DNA from: Dehalococcoidia bacterium
GTDB lineage: Bacteria > Chloroflexota > Dehalococcoidia > Bin125
DNA: 21,476 bases
Assembly: GCA_007571275.1 (NCBI GenBank)
Contig: RKRS01000193.1
Span: 1 to 21,476 of the forward strand
Reading direction: 5' to 3'
Each line of letters starts with the position of its first letter. Positions within the stretch are counted from its first letter, which is position 1. The position numbers and the translations under genes are program-made. The notes under the pieces were generated by a model that saw only the letters and a list, made by a program, of their open reading frames with translations, was not told the origin of the DNA and ran no database searches. Shown here piece after piece: positions 15,651 through 21,476 of the stretch.

Positions 15651-15743
15651 CGCAGACGCCTGCGGATTGCATCATTTGTCATTGGTACGCTGACTGATAT
15701 GTCCGTTCAGCGTTCAGAGCATCCCCGCTGCCGACGGGCGGGG
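15651..15743 (+). other. intergenic region with two small inverted repeats
   Basis: Between the cytochrome c gene and the small zinc-ribbon gene are CGCAG-ACGC-CTGCG (15651-15664) and CCCCGC/GCGGGG (15723-15728 with 15738-15743). The first could help end the bc transcript; the second lies just before the ribosome site of the next gene. Neither has a U-tract, so they are reported as inverted repeats only. Confidence 0.3.
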
Positions 15744-15760
15744 TCAGGAAAGAGATCAGG

Positions 15761-15883
15761 ATGGCAGCAGCACAGACCGGTAAGCGTTACTTCTGTCCGA
15801 GCTGCGGCGCGGAGTTTATCGTGACGCGCGGCGGCGACGCAGAGCTCAAGTGTGGCGACACACCGCTCGAAGAGAAGAAGTAA
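15761..15883 (+). CDS. small desulforedoxin-like zinc/iron-binding protein
   Basis: A 40-aa protein with Cys12-Pro-Ser-Cys15 after GKRYF and a third cysteine, C31, in LKCGDTPLEE. The spacing and flanking residues (GKRYxCxxCG, GG-x-x-x-L, C-G-x-P-x) recall the desulforedoxin domain (N-terminal domain of desulfoferrodoxin), where CxxC and CC bind iron. Here one of the four ligands is missing. ATG at 15761 follows AGGAA at 15746-15750. Codon use fits the genome. It is followed at 15999 by a paralogue. Function unknown; metal binding in electron transfer or oxidative stress is inferred. Confidence 0.65.
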   Translation: MAAAQTGKRYFCPSCGAEFIVTRGGDAELKCGDTPLEEKK

Positions 15884-15998
15884 CCTCTGAATTCCATAGG
15901 CGCCGGGTCGTCGCAAATCATGCGCGACTGATGCGCCAGGCCAGAGATTCGGCGGTCGACCAGGAAGGCACCACTGAGCGAGTGAGGGAGTAGGTAAG

Positions 15999-16142
15999 AT
16001 GGCAGTCCAACTGGGCAAGCGATACCGCGATGAGGAATCGGGCATTGAAGTGCTTTGCATCAAGCCGGGCGAGTGCGACCTCAAGGTCGACGAGCGCGAG
16101 ATGGAGCTGATGCAGCCGAAGGTGCTGCCCTCAGCCGACTAA
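15999..16142 (+). CDS. small paralogue of the desulforedoxin-like protein
   Basis: A 47-aa protein that aligns without gaps to the preceding 40-aa protein over about 34 residues: GKRY, the following G-x-E, and later G-x-x-x-L-K are shared. However, all cysteines differ. The first CxxC is replaced by Asp-Glu-Glu-Ser, and new cysteines C20 and C26 appear elsewhere. The end QPKVLPSAD resembles tails I recall in small actinobacterial desulforedoxin-like proteins (weak memory). GAGGGAG at 15984-15990 gives an 8-base spacing to the ATG at 15999. Function unknown; it is probably not a normal iron-binding rubredoxin-like site. Confidence 0.65.
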   Translation: MAVQLGKRYRDEESGIEVLCIKPGECDLKVDEREMELMQPKVLPSAD

Positions 16143-16217
16143 CGCGGGTTTGCGTTACCAGTTCCTCAGTTCTGCGCTGCGGCGGCGATGTCGGGCGCGA
16201 TGAGATGATGTCAGACC

Positions 16218-16685
16218 ATGACTGACGTTCGTGACCAGCTGCGCTCCGATCTTCGTGATGCGATGCGGGCCAGAGATGTCCCGCGTCGTAACACGATCAG
16301 GATGCTGGAAGCCGCGATCAAGAACGCTGAGATCGACAAGCGCGGCGCCGAACTCGGTGAGTCTGACATCTTGGCGATCCTGCAGCGTCAGGTGAAACAG
16401 CGGCGCGAGTCAATTGAGCAGTTCGAGAAGGGCGGTCGTGACGACCTGGCCGATAACGAGCGGGTCGAAATCGCGATCATTGAGCAATATCTACCTCAAC
16501 AACTCTCGCGAGACGAAATCACAGCGCGTGCTCGCGCGGTCATTGAGCAGACAGGCGCAGCCGGCCCTGGTGATCGCGGCAAGGTGATGGGGATGTTGAT
16601 GCGCGAGCTTCGCGGTCAGGCCGATGGTTCACTGGTCAATGCCGCCGTCAGCGAGCTATTGGAAGCGATGGCGGAATCTGGTTGA
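16218..16685 (+). CDS. yqeY: YqeY/GatB-like family protein
   Basis: A 155-aa helical protein of the YqeY family, related to the C-terminal tRNA-binding domain of GatB. Motifs: RNTIRMLEAAIKNAEIDKRG, LQRQVKQRRESIEQFEKGGR, QYLPQQLSRDEI and the C-terminal GKVMGMLMRELRGQADGSLV. Family members are thought to act with tRNA amidation or tRNA synthetases; this is inference from homology. The ATG at 16218 has a weak ribosome site, and the alternative ATG at 16205 is followed by a stop after six codons. Confidence 0.9.
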   Translation: MTDVRDQLRSDLRDAMRARDVPRRNTIRMLEAAIKNAEIDKRGAELGESDILAILQRQVKQRRESIEQFEKGGRDDLADNERVEIAIIEQYLPQQLSRDEITARARAVIEQTGAAGPGDRGKVMGMLMRELRGQADGSLVNAAVSELLEAMAESG

Positions 16686-16810
16686 TGATTCCGGCCGCTG
16701 ACCAGCCTGCTAGGTGACGTAACGATATCTGTATGCTTGGAAGACGGGACGCGTGATGTCGTTCCTCACGCTGCCTGTATCTGGTCTGACCACGCCCCAA
16801 TGATCCTCTG

Positions 16811-19000
16811 ATGAGCCAACAGACCTATTTCACTCCGTTGCGTGTTGGCGTATTCGGGGTGGCGTTGGCGATCGGCATTGTCCTGGTCCTGACTCCGTTT
16901 CAGCCGGCCGAGCAATTTCCCACGGTGGGAACCGTTGCGGAGCGCGATGTTGTCGCCTCTGAGTCGGTCACGTTCGTCAGCGCCTCGTTGACGGCCGAGG
17001 CTCAGGAGGCCGCTCGCGCTGAGGTCGATACCCAGTTCGAGTTCAACGCGGATGTTCGACCGGCGCAGTTGGAAGCGCTTCGCCTGTATCTCGAAGCGGT
17101 CGGGCTTGAGCGGCAGGCGCGCAATGCGTCGCTGAACGCTGAGCAAGAGCAAGGTGAAGCTCAAACAGAATCGACCGAAACGTCAGCTCAAACCGCGGCA
17201 TCTGCGTCGCCGCGCATCCCGGGCTCGAAGCTGTCGGCGCGCGATGAGACCGCTCTGATCGCTGTGTCCGATTCAGGATTCGAGATCGTTCAGCGTGAGT
17301 CTCTGGGCATCCTTGATGGCTTACTCGAGGGTCAGCTCTACGACGCGGAGCTTGATTCAGTTCGACTGACCCTGCACGACCGCGTGGACGCCACACGGTC
17401 ACTGACCGAAACCACACTGATCGCTTCGTTGGTCGGCGCGTATCTGCGTCCCACAATGATTGAATCTCCGAATCTCACAGAGCAGGCGCGAGATCGCGCG
17501 GCGCAGGTGGTCGCTGGAGTTTCGCGGACGGTTGCTGAGGGTGAATTGATCATCGCCCGTGGCGCAATGGTGGATGACTTCGCTGGTGAGGCGCTGGCTC
17601 AGCTGACACCCCGTTCCGCGAGCATCCAGCTTGAGTCGCTCGGCGCCATGGTGATCGTCGCGATTAGCGCCGCGGGGGTCTTTGCCCTCTACCTGATGGT
17701 CTGGCGGCCTGCCGAGGCGGCAAGTGACCGACGAATTCTCCTGCTTGCGGTCCTGGTGCTCTTTTCAGTCGCTGCGGCGAGAGCCTGGTTTGAGTTCGCC
17801 TTGCCGGACAGTGTTGGCGAATCGCTCGATCTGATGGTTCCCCTGGCCGCCGGGCCGATATTGGTCGCGGCGCTGTTGAGCACCGGGTTGGGCATCACGA
17901 CGGGCGTGTTGATCTCCGTACTGGCCGGCCTGGCGGCAATCGTCCTGCCCGACTACGCCTCGGCGCCGTCGGGCGCGTCGGCGCTGCGACCGCTGGCGTT
18001 CTTCCTCGCCAGTTCACTCGGAGGCGTGCTCGCCGCGACGCGCGCTCAGGCGCTCGCCCAATACGGCCTCTCAGGCATCGCCGCCGGGCTCAGCGGCTTC
18101 CTCGCGGGAGCAGCGGTCTGGCTGTTCGATCCGCAACGCGTCACCGATCAACTCGGCTGGCTGGCGCTGGCCGCCCTGGTCACCGCGGCGCTGGTCGCCG
18201 TGATGACGATCGGCGCGTTTTCGCTATTGGGGGCGCTCTTCGGCATCACGACGCCAATGCGCCTGCTGGAACTCGCGCAGCTGCAGCGCCCACTCCTCCG
18301 CCGCTTACAGGAAGAAGCGCCGGGGACATTCCATCATTCCCTGCTGGTGGCCACAATGTCCGAGCGGGCCGCCGCGCAGATCGGCGCCGATCCGCTGCTG
18401 GTGCGCGTTGGCGCGTACTATCACGACATCGGCAAGCTCAATCGTCCCACGATGTTCATTGAGAACCAGGATGGACCCAATCCACATGACAGCCTGGAGC
18501 CAGGCGAGAGCGCTCGGCTGATCATTGAACATGTCACGGGTGGTGACAGCCTGGCCCGACGTGATCGATTACCGCCCCGCATACGGGACTTCATTCTCGA
18601 GCACCACGGTTCGCGTCGCGTGGCGTTCTTCTATCGCAAAGCGGCGATGTCGGATCCACGTGTCGATCCTCGTGATTACACCTACCCAGGACCACCGCCT
18701 CAATCTCGGGAGACGGCGATCGTGATGCTGGCCGACAGCTGCGAGGCGATCGTGCGCGCCAGCGGCGAGCGCGACGCTGACCGAATCGGGATGCTGGTCG
18801 ACAGCGTGTTCGATGAGCGATTGCGTGAACGACAGCTGGATTACTGCGATCTGACCCTGAGCGAGTTGCGCCAAATCTCAGCCAGCATCAAGCAAACACT
18901 GGTTGGGGTACATCATCAGCGGATTGAGTATCCCCCCGCCGCTGAGGCAGAGCTGCAGCCCGCCCCGCGCGAGGGAGCGCAGACCAATTCGGGGTCGTAA
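16811..19000 (+). CDS. pgpH: 7TM-HD cyclic di-AMP phosphodiesterase (PgpH-like)
   Basis: A 729-aa protein of the 7TMR-HD family, whose PgpH members degrade cyclic di-AMP. A signal-anchor helix (about 11-30) is followed by an extracytoplasmic region of about 245 residues. A bundle of seven membrane helices runs from about 276 to 480, then a cytosolic HD domain at about 500-690. HD residues seen are H508/H509 in TFHHSLL and H538-D539 in YHDIGKL, with EHV and EHHG later. The ATG has no clear Shine-Dalgarno. No partner of c-di-AMP metabolism is in the window. The extracytoplasmic part is poor in recognised motifs beyond family level. Confidence 0.9.
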   Translation: MSQQTYFTPLRVGVFGVALAIGIVLVLTPFQPAEQFPTVGTVAERDVVASESVTFVSASLTAEAQEAARAEVDTQFEFNADVRPAQLEALRLYLEAVGLERQARNASLNAEQEQGEAQTESTETSAQTAASASPRIPGSKLSARDETALIAVSDSGFEIVQRESLGILDGLLEGQLYDAELDSVRLTLHDRVDATRSLTETTLIASLVGAYLRPTMIESPNLTEQARDRAAQVVAGVSRTVAEGELIIARGAMVDDFAGEALAQLTPRSASIQLESLGAMVIVAISAAGVFALYLMVWRPAEAASDRRILLLAVLVLFSVAAARAWFEFALPDSVGESLDLMVPLAAGPILVAALLSTGLGITTGVLISVLAGLAAIVLPDYASAPSGASALRPLAFFLASSLGGVLAATRAQALAQYGLSGIAAGLSGFLAGAAVWLFDPQRVTDQLGWLALAALVTAALVAVMTIGAFSLLGALFGITTPMRLLELAQLQRPLLRRLQEEAPGTFHHSLLVATMSERAAAQIGADPLLVRVGAYYHDIGKLNRPTMFIENQDGPNPHDSLEPGESARLIIEHVTGGDSLARRDRLPPRIRDFILEHHGSRRVAFFYRKAAMSDPRVDPRDYTYPGPPPQSRETAIVMLADSCEAIVRASGERDADRIGMLVDSVFDERLRERQLDYCDLTLSELRQISASIKQTLVGVHHQRIEYPPAAEAELQPAPREGAQTNSGS

Positions 19001-19045
19001 GCATCCTCTAGGTCAACCGCTACTGGCTGTAAGCGACGCGACCGA

Positions 19046-19051
19046 TAGCAT
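19046..19051 (+). promoter_or_regulatory. possible leaderless -10 element of purQ
   Basis: TAGCAT at 19046-19051 lies exactly 6 bases before the purQ ATG (19058), and there is no Shine-Dalgarno sequence. The same TANNNT plus 6-base spacing is seen at the starts at 7947 and 7981. No convincing -35 is visible. Confidence 0.35.
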
Positions 19052-19057
19052 CGGCTC

Positions 19058-19720
19058 ATGCGATTCGCTGTGCTCGTCTTCCCCGGCACCTGGAGCGACT
19101 GGGATTGCGTCTATGCGCTGGAAGACCTGGGCCAGACAGCCGAGCGCGTCTGGCATCGTGAGTCATCGCTTGACGACTATGACGGCGTGATTTTGCCAGG
19201 TGGATTCTCCTATGGCGACCATCTGCGCTGCGGCGCGATCGCACGGTTTTCTCCAGTGATGTCAGCCCTGGAGCAGTTTGCCGCGACTGGCAAACCGATC
19301 TTCGGATCCTGCAATGGCTTCCAGATTCTCTGTGAGGCCGGCCTGCTGCCTGGCGTCCTGCTCCGTAACGCGTCGCTGCAATTTCGTTGTCAACCGCAGG
19401 CGCTGACCGTCGAGCGTTCGGACACCGGCTTCACCAATGCCTGTGCGGCCGGACAGATCGTGCAGTTGCCGATCTCGCACGGAGAGGGTCAATACTTCGC
19501 GTCGCCAGCGGTGCTCGACGAACTTGAGGACGCCGGCCGCGTGCTGTTTCGCTACGCCGGCGAGAACCCCAATGGCTCACTGCGTGATATCGCCGGGATC
19601 ATGAGTCCGATGGGCAACGTACTGGGCATGATGCCCCACCCGGAGCGGGCTTCGGACGCATTGCTCGGCGGTACCGATGGCAACTATGTCTGGCGGTCGA
19701 TCATTGAGCATTGGGGCTGA
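19058..19720 (+). CDS. purQ: phosphoribosylformylglycinamidine synthase, glutaminase subunit
   Basis: A 220-aa class I glutamine amidotransferase that passes ammonia to PurL. The nucleophile Cys85 lies in GSCNGFQIL; His194 and Glu196 (MPHPER) complete the triad. PGGFSYGDHLRCGA (47-60) is the PurQ signature. ATG at 19058 is the only good start. The PurL gene begins 1 bp after its stop, so the two are translated together. No purS, the usual third subunit, lies before or after it in this window. Confidence 0.96.
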   Translation: MRFAVLVFPGTWSDWDCVYALEDLGQTAERVWHRESSLDDYDGVILPGGFSYGDHLRCGAIARFSPVMSALEQFAATGKPIFGSCNGFQILCEAGLLPGVLLRNASLQFRCQPQALTVERSDTGFTNACAAGQIVQLPISHGEGQYFASPAVLDELEDAGRVLFRYAGENPNGSLRDIAGIMSPMGNVLGMMPHPERASDALLGGTDGNYVWRSIIEHWG

Positions 19721-19721
19721 C

Positions 19722-21476
19722 ATGGCGACGTTTCCGCCACCAGCTGACGCGCCACCCGCTGTGGTTGATGACGACGTTCTTGCCCAGATCGCACTGAGCC
19801 GAGACGAATATCAGTTGGCCTGCGAGATGCTGGGCCGAGCGCCGTCGGATGTTGAGTTGGGCATGATCGGCGCGCTCTGGAGCGAACACTGCGGCTACAA
19901 GCATTCGCGCCCCCTGTTTCACCATTTCCCAACCGAGGACGAGCGCATCCTGACCAATCTCGGCGAGGAGAACGCCGGAGCAATCGATATCGGTGACGGC
20001 TGGGTCGCCGTGATGAAGATTGAATCACATAATCATCCCTCCGCTATCGAGCCATATGAGGGCGCAGCCACCGGCGTCGGCGGGATCGTGCGTGACATTT
20101 TCGCCATGGGCGCTCAACCGATCGCATTGTTGGACTCATTGCGGTTTGGACCGCTGGAAGATCGCCGCAACCGACGCCTCTGTACGGGTGTCGTCGCCGG
20201 GATTGGCGGCTATGGCAACTGTCTGGGTATCCCCACTGTCGGCGGTGAGCTGGTGGTCGGTGAGTCATACAGCGGTAATCCGCTGGTCAACGCGATGTGT
20301 CTGGGGATCGCGCCGCGCGGATCGCTGATCTCGGCCACGGCCGGCCGGCCCGGTACGCAGCTGATGATCGTCGGCGCCGACACCGGCCGTGACGGACTGC
20401 ACGGCGCCACCTTTGCCTCAGTCGAGCTTGACGAATCCTCGGCCGAGCGTCGCCCCGCCGTCCAGGTCGGCAATCCGTTCCTCGAAAAGTCACTGATGGA
20501 TGCGTGCGTCGGCCTGGTCCGTGAGCATCGTGACTGGCTGGAAGGTTTGCAGGACTGCGGCGCGGCGGGGATCACCTCATCGACGGTCGAGATGGCCGAA
20601 CGCGCCAACGCCGGTATCCGCATCCAGACGCAGCGTGTGCCTCGCCGAGAATCGGGCATGACACCGTACGAGGTGATGCTGTCTGAGTCGCAGGAGCGGA
20701 TGATTGCGGCGGTCAAACCAGAATATATCGCCGATGTCCAGGCCTGGTTCGAGCACTGGGACCTCCACGCTGAGGTGATTGGTGAAGTCACCGATGACGG
20801 CATCGCCAGAGTCTTGGACGGCGACGATGAGGTAGCCGCTGCGCCAGTCTCAGTGATGACCAATCCGCCTGCCTACACGCCGTACGCCGAGCGCGATCCT
20901 GACGCGATCTCACGGGCGCAATGGCAGCCATCGTCGTTGCCCGATCTCAAACCGTCACAGGCCAACGACGCGCTGCTGCGCCTGCTCGCTTCGCCCAACA
21001 TCGCGTCCAAGCGTTGGGTCTACCGACAGTACGATCACATGGTCGGCACGAACACGGTGGTTGCGCCGGGCGCCGACGCTGCGGTGCTGCGGATTCGTGG
21101 TCTGAAGCAGGGACTCGCCGTCTGCACCGACGGTCCTGGTCGGGCCGTCGAAATCGATCCGTACAACGGCGCTGCCCGCGCCGTCGCCGAGGCGGCGCGT
21201 AATATCGCTTGCAGCGGCGCTCGACCGACCGCCGTGACCGACTGCCTCAACTTCGCCAACCCTGAACGGCCACCGATCTACTATCAGCTCAGTGAGTCGA
21301 TCCGTGGGATGGCCGACGCCTGTCGCGCCTTCGGCACGCCCGTTGTCTCTGGTAACGCCAGCCCCTACCACGAGTCCGACGACGGCCCCGTCCCGCCGAC
21401 CCCGGTAGTTGGAATGCTGGGCATCGGTGCCGACGTTCCCCAGTCGGTGCGGATGGCCGGTCCGGCCCAGCGCGAC
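19722..21476 (+). CDS. purL: phosphoribosylformylglycinamidine synthase, large subunit (3' end cut by window)
   Basis: 585 codons without a stop to the end of the window, of an expected length of about 740. The ATP-dependent synthase turns FGAR into FGAM in purine synthesis. Motifs: ALWSEHCGYKHSRP (about 51-64) and KIESHNHPSAIEPYEGAATG (about 98-117) with catalytic and ATP-binding histidines, then GPLEDRR, VGGELVVG and NPFLEKSLMDA. This is the small PurL type that needs PurQ and PurS. ATG at 19722 is 1 bp after the purQ stop; the ribosome site lies in the end of purQ. The missing end is due to the window and not a truncation. Confidence 0.96.
   Translation, partial: MATFPPPADAPPAVVDDDVLAQIALSRDEYQLACEMLGRAPSDVELGMIGALWSEHCGYKHSRPLFHHFPTEDERILTNLGEENAGAIDIGDGWVAVMKIESHNHPSAIEPYEGAATGVGGIVRDIFAMGAQPIALLDSLRFGPLEDRRNRRLCTGVVAGIGGYGNCLGIPTVGGELVVGESYSGNPLVNAMCLGIAPRGSLISATAGRPGTQLMIVGADTGRDGLHGATFASVELDESSAERRPAVQVGNPFLEKSLMDACVGLVREHRDWLEGLQDCGAAGITSSTVEMAERANAGIRIQTQRVPRRESGMTPYEVMLSESQERMIAAVKPEYIADVQAWFEHWDLHAEVIGEVTDDGIARVLDGDDEVAAAPVSVMTNPPAYTPYAERDPDAISRAQWQPSSLPDLKPSQANDALLRLLASPNIASKRWVYRQYDHMVGTNTVVAPGADAAVLRIRGLKQGLAVCTDGPGRAVEIDPYNGAARAVAEAARNIACSGARPTAVTDCLNFANPERPPIYYQLSESIRGMADACRAFGTPVVSGNASPYHESDDGPVPPTPVVGMLGIGADVPQSVRMAGPAQRD

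Noticed and set aside
15637..15998. RNA gene or tRNA in the gaps around the small genes
   Set aside because: No cloverleaf, no TTCGA-type T-loop in context and only weak inverted repeats are seen.
20210..20863. 217-codon - strand frame inside purL
   Set aside because: PurL motifs run through the same region on the + strand; the - frame is Ser/Arg-rich and without motifs.

Overview
The window looks like chromosomal DNA from a high-GC bacterium, most likely a Chloroflexota member or a relative (inference). Four things support this: a split, b6f-like cytochrome b with a menaquinone-type Qo motif; a mycobacterial-style CysO/CysM/Mec sulfur cluster; a 7TM-HD cyclic dinucleotide phosphodiesterase; and several genes that appear to be leaderless. 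There are no mobile elements, rRNA or tRNA genes, or CRISPR arrays. Gene density is very high, and all genes but one are on the + strand.

Region 1 (61-4837) is a sulfur and cysteine cluster. It holds an Rrf2 regulator, a classical O-acetylserine sulfhydrylase, and a fusion of a ubiquitin-like sulfur carrier with a ThiF/MoeB-type E1. These are followed by a free CysO-like carrier, an O-phosphoserine-type CysM and a tandem-rhodanese sulfurtransferase. The JAMM peptidase at 5887 (Mec/QbsD type) completes the known carrier-thiocarboxylate route to cysteine: E1 activates the carrier, a sulfurtransferase supplies sulfur, CysM joins the carrier thiocarboxylate to the serine skeleton, and the JAMM enzyme frees cysteine. 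The free carrier does not end in Gly-Gly but in Gly-Gly-Ala-His, and the fused carrier has Gly-Gly-Ala-Ala before the E1. Both therefore seem to need cleavage after Gly-Gly. This is the most interesting system in the window.

Region 2 (4899-7711) is a tightly packed run: an unrecognised 125-aa protein behind two small hairpins, an orphan MT-A70 adenine methyltransferase, the JAMM peptidase, folP and folK. Most junctions overlap or are only a few bases apart. A small two-helix membrane protein on the - strand converges on folK, and the two stop codons share CTAG. A divergent membrane protein and a CoA-binding-domain protein follow.

Region 3 (9199-11919) is purF and purM. Region 4 (12038-15636) encodes a cytochrome bc complex behind a good sigma70-type promoter: a previously unlisted 43-aa membrane peptide, cytochrome b N-terminal half, C-terminal half, Rieske protein, and an anchored cytochrome c with a long helical tail. 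Region 5 (15761-16685) has two tiny paralogous desulforedoxin-like proteins with different cysteine sets, and a YqeY-family protein. Region 6 (16811-21476) has a PgpH-like 7TM-HD phosphodiesterase, then purQ and a purL cut off by the window end. Purine genes are thus split on both sides of the respiratory operon, and no purS is seen.
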